NCBI GenBank assembly: GCA_026122225.1
Contig: JANEZZ010002764.1
Coordinates: 310,001-374,000, forward strand
Direction of reading: 5' to 3'
DNA length: 64,000 nucleotides
Source of the DNA: Heloderma charlesbogerti
Lineage: Eukaryota > Chordata > Lepidosauria > Squamata > Helodermatidae
The translations under genes were made by a program, and so were the position numbers. This document shows, one piece after another, positions 1 through 10,345 of this stretch (position 1 is the stretch's first letter; every line of letters begins with the position of its first letter). The notes beneath the pieces were generated by a model that saw only the letters and a list, made by a program, of their open reading frames with translations, was not told where the DNA came from and did no database searches.

Positions 1-337
1 ATCAAAGACAAGGTACAGACCACCTGTCCAGTTGGGCGTTTCCTTTATATCTTGATTGACTCTTTCTGTGGCAGTGTTCAGTGCTATCAGATTATCATTT
101 CCACATATGGAAGAAAAAGGGAACTCATAAAAGACAAACTTCCTGTGTATAGGTTGTCTAAATTCATCCTGTGTGAAAGGTCACCAAGAGGCATTGGGGG
201 GAAAGGAGAAATGCTTACAATTTCCAGTTGGAGCATCCTTCACATGCTGGCAGAGGAAAAAACATGATCTCTGGACCTTGTTGCAAGGCCCCAGCTCAGA
301 TACTTACCTAGCTGGCTGATCCTTAATTGTGTAGTAT
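1..337. other. No recognisable feature
   Basis: No family I recognise, no convincing coding region and no repeat structure seen. The short ORF at 52-267 has no recognisable domain and looks fortuitous. Confidence 0.6.
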
Positions 338-536
338 AGGAACATAGGAAGCTGCCTTATCAGCAGCTTAGTCAGACCATTGGTCCATCTAGCCCAGTAT
401 TTTTGACACACACTGGCAATGAATCTCCAGGGTTTTGAGCAGGATTCTTTCCTAGCCCTACCCGGAGATACCAGCGATTGAATGTGGGACCTTCTGTAAG
501 CAAAGCATATGCCCTACCACCACTGAACTATAGTGG
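338..536 (-). repeat. tRNA-derived SINE, nearly complete
   Basis: Read on the minus strand, the right end starts like a tRNA gene: an A-box-like stretch (TAGTTCAGTGG then TAGGGC) followed by a B-box-like GGTTCAATCC relative (CATTCAATCGC here). That gives an internal RNA polymerase III promoter. The 3' part (GACCAATGGTCTGAC, then AAGGCAGCTTCCTATGTTC) is a non-tRNA tail. A second, split copy lies at 31984-32811. The tail resembles the end of the CR1-like LINE tail at 4462-5215 (CTGGACTAGA followed by TGGTCTGA-like sequence), suggesting that LINE class mobilised it. I cannot name the SINE family with certainty. It is not an active tRNA gene. Confidence 0.75.
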
Positions 537-1726
537 AAGAATAGGTACATTTTCCTCTCTGCCACATTCATGAAAGTAATGTGCGACTCGGACTTGGGTC
601 ATACATACATACATACATGCAACCATCCCCTATCCCCAAGACATGCAATTTGAGGGGAATAAATGCATGAAAAAGGTACTTACACATATGGACCTCTGGA
701 CTAAAGGCCTTTGTCACATGCTAGGGGAGGAAGAAACTTTCAAACCAGTCCAAACTCCCCCAGTTACTGACAGGATTAAAGGGGCACAGGAGTGCTCCTT
801 TAGTTAAGGTCAGTTACACACAAAAAAGGGGAAAAAAGGTTCCACCATTATAAGCCTCAAAATTCTTCTGTGTATAAAAATGACACCTGTAGATATAACA
901 TGAAACTTGGCATCCATAATGTATCCGATGAGGTCTACAATTGTGCAAGTTTTCAAAGTGATCTGATAGAAACAGATACAGCATGTTGAAAAGTGCTGAA
1001 AATTGACACATTTGTACTTTTTACTCAAACTGCAGCTTGGCATATAATAAATTTCTTTCAACTTCTGGGAAAACTACTGATGTACTTTATTCAGACTTGC
1101 TGAGGAAGTGTGCACCTTTCATTGGTTTGGTGAAATTCTGAGCAGCGGTTTAAAAATTATCGCGGTTTTTCTGCCCCATGAAACCCTATAGCAGCAACTG
1201 CTGGCAAAGTTATACCAGGCATGCCAAGTTTTACTCTGAAGCTACAGTGCTGCCAGTACTCCATTGTTTTGAATTCCACTGTTCCTGTCAGCATTCTGAG
1301 TGACAGTGGGGGAGGGATAGCAGGAAACTCAACTGAGATAAGAGTGAGGTAATTTTGTCAGCTGAGGGAATAAGTCTCATTGATGAAGACAGAGGCCAGA
1401 TCTACACTTTGGACATCTCTATGCCAGCCTAAAATCCTGCATTTAAAATAGGGCTTTCTGCTTCCATTTTAAATGCAGGATTACAACGACCCCCTTCTTC
1501 ACATGCTTCCTTTTCCCCAACCCCCTTCCTTTCCTTCTCTCCATATCTGAGTTTTCCATTGTCTTTCATGGATCTCGCTCGTCTTCTTGCCACTTTTACT
1601 CTTTTCATGGAGAAAACTCAAGTGGAACACAATGGGGTAATTTGATAGCTCATTATCTGCAATCTATTTAAAAATGGAACAAAGGGCATTTAATGCAGGA
1701 GATGCCCCGGAGGGACATGGTGTCAT

Positions 1727-2218
1727 TAGGGGTGTACAAACCCCACTCACCTGAGTCCGCTGGGGGGTCCACGGGGGGGGAAGTGGTCCATTCCTCCCCC
1801 CAGAATCCTCCCTGGCTGGCTCTGCTCCGTGGCAAGTCCGTGGAGCCTGGTCTGTCCACTGCTGGACTTCTGTCCGCTACCGGTCTGCGGACACAAATGG
1901 CATCCGGCGTAGTGGACGCCATTTGCATCCCTGCTTTTTGCCATGATAGGCTACATAAATATTTATGTAGCCTATCACGGCAAAGTGCAGGGATGCAAAT
2001 GGGGTCTGCTATGCCGGACGCCATTTGCGTCTGTAGACCGGCAGCAGACGGCAGTGCGGTTAACGGACGGACCTGGCTGGTGGCAGGTAGGATCCAGCTG
2101 GCGCAAACTTTGCAGGCTGGCGGAGGTGAGTGGTCCGTTCCGCCACGGACTCCAGGGGGACTGGATTCTAAGAATCCGGCCTCATTGGAGTCTGTGGCGG
2201 AATTCTCCGCCATCCCTA
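1727..2218 (-). mobile_element. hAT-Y copy 1, multi-hairpin non-autonomous hAT transposon
   Basis: The ends are TAGGGGTGT and, inverted on the right, TAGGGATGG. They are flanked by a perfect 8-bp duplication GGTGTCAT (1719-1726 and 2219-2226), the hallmark of hAT transposition. At 492 bp it is the shortest complete family member. It holds one palindrome of the TAGGCTAC...GTAGCCTA type (1944-1977) between two arms with ATTTGCATCC/GGATGCAAAT. In this report the L end is the side with GAATTCTCCGCC next to the terminus and the R end is the side with GTACGAAAGTCAC; L-to-R order defines strand, so this copy is minus. There is no transposase. Splice-donor-like AGGTGAGT faces outward near both ends (rc at about 1748-1755; plus strand at about 2126-2133). 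Confidence 0.9.
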
Positions 2219-2283
2219 GGTGTCATGTAAAGAGCCCACAAACCTCCATGAAAGAGCAATCACAATTGTAGGATAAAAGCTCC

Positions 2284-2521
2284 GTGTGAAGAAAGCCTTT
2301 GTGCCATATCATTATGACCCCATTGTGGAAATGTTATATCCCTCTTGTGCATTTATACCTCATAGGACAAACAAGGATATTTGTTGCAGGTTATTGGATA
2401 ATGTGAAATAAAAAGCAGGAAATAACTCTACAAAAGTGGTATATCGAATGTGTAATGTACCCCACAGTGTACTTCAGTGTACTTCAATAGTGCTATAAAG
2501 CAGTAGTGTCTATGTAGCCAG
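2284..2521 (+). repeat. Diverged copy of the 4007-4241 repeat
   Basis: Colinear with 4007-4241 over most of its length. Shared blocks include ATATCCCTCTTGTGCATTTA, TACCTCATAG, AATAAAAAGC, GGAAATAAC and GTGTAATGT. It is more decayed, and its terminal inverted repeats are less clear than in the other copy. Non-coding. Confidence 0.6.
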
Positions 2522-2529
2522 AGAGGAAA

Positions 2530-3935
2530 AGGAAACAACAACAACAACTATTCTGGAATCCTGTGCAGCCTTACTCAGAAGTAAGCTATTCTGAACATAC
2601 ATGGACATATCTGTTCATTTGTACACATCTACTCGGTTAATGACTGGTGGTTTGTATTTTATTTTTAGTTTATTTTTTTTTTCAGAACACTGTAATAATA
2701 CATTTCCCTTTTAAACCAGGGAAATTCAATGACCTAAATACTTGCCAGTTGTGCAATGTCACAAACTGTGCTTGCGTACAAGCAACAAACACACATGGGT
2801 CAACTCACAGGAGGATTCCTCTTGCAATACAGTAAGGTCCAGATGCTTCAAAAAAACAAAACAAGACCAGGACAATGTGGGACATCTTTACTGGTCCCAG
2901 GCACTCCATGATCCTCCCCATCTGGATTTGGGCCTGAAAGACTAAGGAAAAGTGTGGGTGCATAGAGGGTAAGGTGTAACTTGTAAGCAAGCACAATTTG
3001 TGACATTGCATGACAACATCATTACTGGGGCACGTCTGTAAAGGCATCAGCCTTACCTTCCGATTTCCTGACTCTGTGGAGCTTGAGCCAACATGAGACA
3101 ACCTGAACTCTGATCTTAAACCAGCAGGTTTTTGATCATTGAATATTCGCTTCTCAGGATATATCTTCATAGGAGTTTGAGATTGTGGGAATGTGGAAGA
3201 CGCCTCCCAAGGTGTGTTTGCATGTGCATATGTGAGGGTAAAGTGATTCTGAAGTGAGCTTTTAAAATGAATTAAAACTAATTGACTGAGAACAATTTTA
3301 AGTAGTAGACACCACTAAAATCAAGTTTACTGGACTTTAACAGAGAAACCATCTTAGAATATTGTAGGCCAAAATACATGAATTATTTTCTTGATTTTTA
3401 CCCCTGCTTTTTTTGGTCACACTTCTTGGTAAGAGATTGAGGCAAATAAAATGTACGCCATTCAAAACAGACAAAACATAAACAGAAGACCCATTCTTTG
3501 CTTGCCTAATATCATGTTGCTCAAACATCTGAGGAAAAGGAAAGTGTGTGAGCAATATAACAAGTCTAGAAGAATTTCCTGGCTACTGTTTACTCAACAA
3601 ACATTAAAAAAATTAGGTTACATTTTAAGTCAGTAAACTGTGGGACAACCTGATCTTTGGTGATGATGTTAAATCTTGGCCTCATAATCCCTGAATTATG
3701 GCAAGGAAACCTGCCATCGGTGTTTCTTTTTGTTATTACAGCCCCATTAAATTGCTTATAAAAAGGCATATTGCCTAGTGAGTTTTAGCAGGAGTAAATG
3801 TTACCAAGACAGTTTTCTTCCCAGAGCCCAAATACCAATCCTGTTTATAAGTAAATTCCACTGAAGTAAGACTGATTCACGTAAAGCAGTTAATGTTAAT
3901 GTATGGAATGTAGTTAATGTATGGAATGCTGTTCC
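2530..3935. other. Mostly unique sequence, no gene seen
   Basis: 2560-2600 has a short relic of the TACTCAGAAGTAAGC hairpin MITE (see 51370-51458). The rest has no recognisable repeat or exon. The ORFs at 2805-3170 and 3337-3636 lack domains. Confidence 0.5.
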
Positions 3936-4006
3936 CAGGGCCAGCTCTGCCATTAGGCAGGGTGAAGCAGTCACCTCAGCTGGCAGATCCTGGGAGGCAG
4001 CAACAA
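3936..4006 (+). mobile_element. hAT MITE fragment of the GGGCTGGCCC type
   Basis: CAGGGCCAGCTCTGCCATTA followed by GGCAGGGTGAAGCAGTC resembles the inverted right end of the 48076-48348 element. Only one end is evident here. Confidence 0.5.
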
Positions 4007-4241
4007 GGGCCAGATCTACACATGGTGTCATATCGATATGATCCCATCATGGTGCCGCTATATCCCTCTTGTGCATTTATACCTCATAGCACACACGATG
4101 ACGTCTGTTGTGCTATTTTGGATAATACGGAATAAAAAGCGGGAAATAACACTAGAAAAGCAGTATATGGAATGTGTAATGTGTGCCAACAGTTATCAAT
4201 GCGCTCCAATACCGACAAAAAGCACTAGTGTAGATCCAGCC
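4007..4241 (+). mobile_element. MITE-like element with GGCCAGATCTACAC inverted ends
   Basis: The left end GGCCAGATCTACAC pairs with the right end GTGTAGATCCAGCC (13 of 14 bases complementary). It is 235 bp and non-coding. The flanks do not give an unambiguous target duplication, so the superfamily is open. A diverged relative lies at 2284-2521, and GGCCAGATCTACAC also occurs alone near 1393. Confidence 0.6.
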
Positions 4242-4461
4242 AAGGTGATGGAGGAGAAACCTGTGTGCCATGCGGACTGCTCTGTAGTTGGCCTGCTGCC
4301 TTTGGGTGCAGTGGAGGGTGCTTTCCTACCATCAGTGCTGAAGACGGATTCATCTCCCCATCCAGTTGGCTTTTGTAAATGGAACGGGAGGGGGCGCCAT
4401 CTTGTTCATTGCTTCAGGCTGCAAAATGTCTTGGGCCATCCCTGGTGCTGCCGTAAAATGT

Positions 4462-5215
4462 GGTGACAGCCACTAGCTTGTAGCTTTAAAAGGGGATTGG
4501 ACACATTCATGGAGGAGAAAGCTATCAATGGCTGTGTCAGGGGGCCCTAGCCGGCCTCTTTCAGTCTACTCCAGTAGCCAACTCCAGACAAAGACAAAGG
4601 ATTCTTTTCAAGGCTTTATTCCTTTTACAACTTAATAACTCTATCACCAGCGACTAAGCTATGAACAGCAGAGTAACCTATGCCCCGGGTTGGAAACAGT
4701 TGGTCCCCGTTTGAACGAGAATCACTTGCAGACCCTGAACTTATGGGCTAGCGAGAGTCCCTCCCCTTTTCCCTTGGGTCCTCTGGACGCGACTGTTGCT
4801 TGCGCGCCAAACGGGCGCTACGCCTGCTTTCTGCGCCCTCCATAGCTCGTCGCTCTCTGCGTCTGCGTCGAGCATCCAGCCAGCCCTCCTCCCATGCTCT
4901 TTCACTTCCAGGACCGCTATCTATCCCAAGAATGCTGGCAGGAGGAATCTGTGCCAGCTGCAGGGCCTGGGAGGGATGAGCACGGTTCCCTCCCACGGAC
5001 GGCTGTTCCTCCTCAGAATCAGAACTGCTCTGAGTTCTATGGGCTCAGTGTCCACCCTGACAGGCTGCTAGCCAGCATGCCTCTGAGTAACAGATGCCAA
5101 TGAGCTTGTGCGCTTCCTATAGGCATCTGATTGGTGACCGGGGTGGGAGGGAACAGGGAGCTGGACTAGACAGGCCTTTCATCTGATCTAGCTGGGTTCT
5201 TCTTATGCTCTCATG
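4462..5215 (+). mobile_element. CR1-like LINE 3' tail, split by a solo LTR
   Basis: The left part, around TTTAAAAGGGGATTGGACAC, and the right part (GCTGGACTAGACAGGCCTTT then CTTCTTATG) resemble a CR1-class LINE C-terminus and 3' UTR ('FKRGLD.FMEE'-like coding). Removing the LTR at 4535-5062 and one copy of GGCTG restores a continuous ...AATGGCTGCTAGCC... junction. The exact subfamily is not determined. Confidence 0.6.
4535..5062 (-). mobile_element. Solo LTR of an LTR retrotransposon
   Basis: It begins TGTCAGGG and ends CCCTGACA, with a perfect 5-bp duplication GGCTG on both sides (4530-4534 and 5063-5067). The polyadenylation signal AATAAA lies on the minus strand near 4610, which sets the orientation. 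No gag, pol or second LTR is adjacent, so this is a solo LTR left by recombination. The minus strand has an 82-codon ORF (4748-4996), rich in Arg and Glu with an RRSARLARK stretch; whether it is ever translated is unknown. The 5-bp duplication fits Gypsy-type or retroviral integration; I cannot say which. Confidence 0.8.
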
Positions 5216-5588
5216 GGAAGTGCTTGTAGGATTGCAGGGCTGACATATGCAAGCACGTTCTTCATTCTGCATTCCCTCACATGCTCATACTGCTTCCTTA
5301 CCACCAGGCACATCTTGTTGAATGGCTATGCCATAGATGCACGGAATGTACAACTTTTTTCCCCTATAGTAAATCACTGTAATATTCACTATGCAATGTT
5401 CTTCATGGCAGGCCTCTTTGGAGAAACGATTAAGTACATAACATGCTGGTTTAACCCACATTTGCTGGTAATTTGTATACTGCATTGTTTTGTTTTTTTT
5501 AGGCTAAAGCTCAATTCACAGGACTTGTAGAAGGAGCTGTCATTAGCAAAACTGAGCTGGAATATAACCAAGAAGCAGCAATAACCCC
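5216..5588. other. No recognisable feature
   Basis: ORFs on both strands (5213-5530 plus, 5285-5571 minus) are hydrophobic but have no recognisable domain. I treat them as fortuitous. Confidence 0.5.
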
Positions 5589-6103
5589 CTTCAGGGTGAT
5601 TATGTTTGCTGGGACCACAGCAATCCGTTCCTGGGTTATTGCCATGATGTATGAATCCAACATTCTGGGTTGTTTGGGGTTAAACAAACTAGAGTTTTAA
5701 TACATAAAATTATGTATATTTTATTAGTACACATTTTTCAGTCACTTTTCTCTGACCTAGTTCACATATAACACCAATTCCTGGATTAAACAACCCAGGA
5801 ATTGGTATAGCCTCATGGGAGTGAATAAGCATGTTGCCTCCTGCCTCCTTGCCACTTCCGCTTTGAATAAGCTTTTAGAAACAACTCAGGAATGCCCTAT
5901 TCCTGAGTTATTGTCATGATATGCAAACCTGGAACTCTAGGTTGTTTAGGGTGAAACAACCCAGAGTTTTAACCCAACAACAAACCACAGGTTAAAACTC
6001 TAGTTTGTTTAACCCCAAACAACCCAGAATGTTGGATTCATACATCATGGCAATAACCCAGGAACGGATTGCTGTGGTCCCAGCAAACATAATCACCCTG
6101 AAG
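5589..6103. repeat. Perfect 112-bp inverted repeat with 291-bp spacer
   Basis: 5589-5700 is the exact reverse complement of 5992-6103 when read base by base. Homology stops abruptly at both outer edges (GGGGG against CTTCTA). The spacer holds smaller inverted copies of the same theme (AACAACCCAGGAATTG; GTTGTTTAGGGTGAAACAAC). It fits a long-TIR MITE or foldback element. No clear target duplication is visible just outside the arms. Confidence 0.9.
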
Positions 6104-6295
6104 CTTCTATTTGCATCAGGAGAGAAGCTTCCACTGGTGCCAATGGAGGCTCCCCTCTCTATGCAACTAGCAGCTTTAGGGAGGTGATTTTCATTGGGAA
6201 CATGGCAGTGGGGAAAGGGTTAAACTCTTTCTCTCCACCCCCTGTGGTTCTGCTGCCTGGCTCCCCCTGCAGCTGCAATACACACACACCCCTGC

Positions 6296-6703
6296 ATGTT
6301 GATTGCATTCATATCCTCAGCGGTCCTTCTCCACCAGCCCCTGTCAAAGGAAGTCAGGTGGGTGGCTACTAGGAAGAGGGCCTTTCCTGCTGTGGCCCCC
6401 CAGCTGTGGAATGAGCTCCCTAGCAAGGTTCACCTGGCACCTACATTGTATTCCTTCCGGCGCCAGGTGAAGACCTTTTTTATTTTCCCAGGCATTTTAG
6501 CATTTTAGCTTTCTAGTTATTTTAGCTTTGAGATTTTAAATCTGTATTTTAAATCTCTGCATTGCTGCTAGGTTTTATTCTGGTTTTATTCTGGTTGTAT
6601 TCTTATATTGTGGTTTTAATGCTTTTATATTTTATATTGTTTTACTGTGTGTTTTTTGCTTTTAATATTTGTGAACTGCCCAGAGAGCTTCAGCTGTTGG
6701 GCA

Positions 6704-6746
<43 letters not shown>
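6296..6746 (+). mobile_element. L2-type LINE, C-terminal coding relic and 3' tail
   Basis: 6296-6508 encodes an L2-like ORF2 C-terminus: VATRKRAFPAVAPQLWNELP, then SKVHLAPTLYSFRRQ. An AT-rich 3' UTR follows, with the L2-like motif GTGAACTGCCCAGAGAGCTT and GTTGGGCAGAATATA. It ends in a (TA)n run. The 5' side is truncated, as usual for L2. Confidence 0.75.
6706..6746. repeat. (TA)n microsatellite
   Basis: About 20 uninterrupted TA units at the 3' end of the L2 copy, probably grown from its tail. Confidence 0.95.
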
Positions 6747-6749
<3 letters not shown>

Positions 6750-6752
<3 letters not shown>

Positions 6753-8048
6753 AAAATAGTTAAGGTCATATCTAGTCTGGCTCTGATGCACTTGTCAATC
6801 ATTGACTGTCCCCTGCCACCCACTTCAGCCCTGCCTCCAGTCCGAAGCTTAGTTTCATGACAGTGAATATTATAGTTACACAATTGAGCCTTGCACCAAC
6901 ATTTTATATGAATTTCTCCCCTACCCAAATATCTCATTAGTGCATATAAGGTAAAGCCAAAGCAAACCAAGGCACAATTTTTATAAATTGTTTTAAAAGA
7001 CTCTGAATGGATAGCTTTCCCAGGGTCAGTGATGGGAAAGCAGAAACGGAGAACAAGCGAGCAAACAGTCATACATCTGTAACCTTCTGGATCCCTGACT
7101 TGTATCTGAGGGCTGATTCTCCTAATATTGTATAGATTCCACATTTATTTATTGAGATAGACTAAAAGTGGCTCAATGAAGTAAAACCAAATTAAAACAA
7201 ACCATGACACTTACAGATAAAATATAAAAGGGAAGAAGTACAATCCCAAGAAAGGTGGCCATTTATGCATTGCCCAAAAGCAAGAAATTCATCATTAGAA
7301 AGCGGGGGTGGGGGAGACAAAAGAGGACACACATTCACCCCAGACTTGCCTATACCAATTTATATGTATAGATGCAAATTTAGAAAAAAAACCCCTCTAC
7401 TGTAATTTAAATAGACATACAGTACAGTGCATACTGTGGAAGATCGTGACTGGATGACCTGCCTGCCTGCCTGCTCAGTCTGCCCACCAGCTGCTAACTG
7501 TAGATGGGCAACTTCAACATCCTGCTGCTCTCCCTCCTTTCTTAGGGTTCTTTGAGCTTAAACTGGACTGGGACTTGACAGCCCTTCAAGTAGAGGACCC
7601 TCATCTGCAAAGAAGGACACCTGGACACTCTAATCACAACTTACAAAATCAGAAACAAATAACAACCCCTCTCTCATTTCTAATAGGAAACTCCATAGCA
7701 GCAGGATAAAACAATAAATAATGTACACGATAACAACGTAATCAAAAGCTACAGCTCCAAAACAACTAAACTCTAAAAACCCCACTAGCTAAATGCCTTC
7801 TAGAAAGACCAGTCTATATATAGTCTTTGCCTGACTCCTAATGTAGTTCAGTATAGGGACCTGATTCCACTCTGGGAACAATATTTCACTGAGTTGGTGC
7901 CGCTATTTAAAAGGCCTTGGTGTAAACTTTTTAGGTGTAGCAGGGATGTTGTATCCAGATTGGCTGCAAAGAAATGGATGAGGTTTAAGGTTCTTGCCAG
8001 TCCTACTGTTTTGTGGTTATTTTCAATTACATGGCTTTAATACATTTA
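6750..8048. other. No gene seen; possible old LINE remnants
   Basis: 7141-7250 and 7680-7750 have AAAACAATAAAT-rich stretches typical of antisense LINE 3' tails, too decayed to classify. The minus ORF 6662-7144 reads through the TA repeat and has no domain. Confidence 0.4.
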
Positions 8049-8445
8049 GGGAGCAATTCTATGGCCTTTAGTTAGCGGCTAGACGGCCATAGGATATGTG
8101 GTTTTCCGGAGAACTGACTTCCCCCCTTCCGTGTTGCCTCACAGGCAGTGTGGAATGGCCCTGTGCTCTGCGCTTGGAAGAGGAGTGCAAAGTGGACAAA
8201 ACAGGGCTTTCTGGGGTGGGGAAGGCGGAAATGCCGGTATGACACATCCTATGTGCTGTCTGGCAGTCTCCTCCCCCACTCTGCCTTCCTGTGGCGAGTC
8301 AGCTAGAATTGGCTGTCTAGCCACAAATGCAGGGCAGGAGAAGCACGGAGGGAACGATCCCCTCTGTCCTTCTCCTGCCCTGCATTGGATGGGCGGTCAC
8401 CTCTTGAGTTCAGAGGCGGCCACCTATCCCCATAGGAATGTGCCC
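8049..8445. mobile_element. MITE-Z copy 1, AGGGTGCAATCCTATGG-type ends
   Basis: The left end GGGAGCAATTCTATGG is an imperfect complement of the right end CCCATAGGAATGTGCCC. Related along its whole length to 36850-37300; shared blocks include TAGACGGCCAT, GGCTGTCTAGCCACAAATGC and CCTATGTGC. It is GC-rich and non-coding. Flanks give only weak TTTA/TTAA similarity, so the superfamily is undecided. Confidence 0.6.
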
Positions 8446-8606
8446 TTAATATAAACAAGGCTCCTGATCTTTGACACAGCTCAAGACTTTTCATTCTTAG
8501 TTTAAGACTAAGGAATTAGTTGTCGCAAGTATCTTAAAAAGCCATTGTACCTTAATTAGCTTCCTTTGTTACCAACGTGCTGCTTACCAGGAAAGCAGCT
8601 CCTGAA

Positions 8607-8702
8607 CTAACAGTACAAGCCTATACATGTCTACTCAGAACTAAGCTCCATTGAGTTCAATGGGACATGGTCACAGTTTAAGTGTGTATAGGAGTGCTGT
8701 AT
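8607..8702. mobile_element. About 100-bp hairpin MITE (TCTACTCAGAA type)
   Basis: AGCCTATACATGTCTACTCA ... TGAGTTCAATGGGA ... GTGTATAGGAGTGCTG. The outer arms are imperfect complements. The same family occurs at 40136-40230, 40560-40665, 40680-40775 and 51370-51458. Confidence 0.6.
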
Positions 8703-8884
8703 AAAGGTGCTATTTCATTGTAGCATCTTGCTGTGTAATTACATGAATAGCCTAGCAGCTGTCCAAAGATTCTATTTTTCAAAGGGTGGTCAATAAATAC
8801 ATATGACTTCACAGGTAATTTGTGGATACAAGGCATAAATAATGAGGTTGAAAGGTTTCAGAAACTTTTTCTTCAGAACAATTC

Positions 8885-9415
8885 GTGCATTCAATTCCCA
8901 ACTGCAAAGGAGCTAACTATCTAAAAACTGTTTATGTTTATAAGCCTCAGGTTGCATTTACATTGGCCTGTATGAATGCTCTACCATCTGCCATGCCAGA
9001 AAGAGAAAGGAGATTCAGTAAGGATTCTTCGTTGCAACCTTGTTGTCCCTGTGGTTCGGGGGATTTAAAGACTATAATGCAAGATTTATTGTACTGCAAT
9101 TTCTATTGGGATATTAGGAGAGAAGTGATTGCGTCTTTATTATCTAAATGTCCTGGCAGAGACAATCTGCTTTATGTATTTTACTGTTTAGCTGACACCA
9201 TTCCTGTAGTTAGTGGAAAAACTGCTAAGTTTTTTTCTGTTGCAGTTACGTTGAGAGCTCAGTTAATCCATTTTTTATTTGCTCAGCATGGATGCTACAC
9301 TGTTCTATATATCTTTGTATATATCTTTTGTTGGTCCATATATTTTTCTATATATACCTTGTATACCTTGCTTTTTCAATCTGGCCATGGGCCGCAATAA
9401 ACAGATTTGGATTTG
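8885..9415 (+). pseudogene. Unclassified non-LTR retrotransposon ORF C-terminus
   Basis: The 171-codon frame has a CCPCGSGDLKT...LLYC motif followed by a helical, hydrophobic stretch. This resembles the Cys/His motif downstream of reverse transcriptase in several LINE clades (C-x-C ... H/C, 'LLHC' type). An AT-rich tail with GCAATAAA follows at about 9393-9400. There is no RT motif in the fragment, so the clade stays open. A decayed host gene is less likely, since the tail looks like a LINE 3' end. Confidence 0.4.
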
Positions 9416-10129
9416 GATAATGTAAATGTCCCAGATTCGCACTTTCCAAACCAAAAATGTGAGTACACAGTAATATCCACACTTTCTTGAATTTTGTCTG
9501 CAGTTAGCAAATCCACACAAAGTGTAAAAAAAGAGATGCTTATAACAAGGGAATATGTGCAGAAAAATTTGTACATTAGGGGAAAGTGCACACAAAAACA
9601 TGTTACATTAATGGAAATTGTTTGCAAAAAATGCTTACATTAGGAAAAGTGCATACAGAAGTAGATCCTTCATTGAATTGGTTCCCTCTCTGATGAAATT
9701 CCATGTCTGTTGGCAGCCCTGGCGCATGCTCTCTTGTCATCTGAGCTGTGAGAGAATATGCACCACTGCCACATTGCTCTCCTTCCCACCACCACTGCAT
9801 TGCACCTTCCCCATTATGTCCACTACTTTTGCCACCACCGTGGCTCTACGGACAGCTGCGTGGCCAAAAAAACAGAGCTGATGCGGTGGTGGTGGCAGCA
9901 AAAATAAAGGGGGCATGTGATGAGAAAAACAGAGGCAAATGCCATGGTGGGAGAGCAGCTGGCAGGGCTCTCCAGGGTATCCACTGGAGGTGGAGGGGCA
10001 GCAGGGGTGGGCCCTCCTAGTGGAGGTGGAGAGCAACACAGTTCACTGCTTCTCCTATTCTGCCACCTGATGCAGGGGCTTTACCCTGCTTCATAGGAGA
10101 GCTGGCCCTTCCTGTTGATGTCAGGCACT
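9416..10129. other. No gene; possible hAT arms
   Basis: 9420-9660 has repeated AAATTTGTACATTA/GTGCA.ACA blocks like the AT-rich hAT arms at 35559-35850 and 39063-39496. Near 10060-10114 is an inverted GGGCCAGCTC-type hAT end. No complete element could be delimited. Confidence 0.35.
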
Positions 10130-10345
10130 GATGTTATTTCATTTTTGGTATGTGTTGAAGACACTTTTAGTTAAACAAGCCTTGCCTGCCCAACCAGCCA
10201 TGGTTTTATTGGTATACGTTTATTTTAAAGCTTTTAATTTTGTATTTGATTATTTTTCTTCCTTTCTATTGTTCACCGCTCAGGAATTTTATTGGACATA
10301 GTGGAGTATATAAATCTTGTAAATAATAATATTAATAATAATAAT
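10130..10345 (+). mobile_element. L2-type LINE 3' tail
   Basis: Pattern GTTTTATTGG ... TTGTTCACCGCTCAGGAATT ... TATAAATCTTGTAAATAATA followed by an (AAT)n tail. Diverged, non-coding. Confidence 0.5.

Noticed and set aside
338..536. tRNA gene
   Set aside because: A- and B-box-like sequences are present but the cloverleaf is degenerate and joined to a SINE tail.
1668..2271. Overlapping ORFs of about 190 codons on both strands
   Set aside because: They run through hAT-Y copy 1 and its flanks. Length comes from GC-rich composition, and similar MxxAICVP peptides recur in every copy.
8885..9400. Host gene exon with CPCG motif
   Set aside because: An AT-rich tail with AATAAA and the general Cys motif fit a LINE C-terminus better; no splice sites support an exon.
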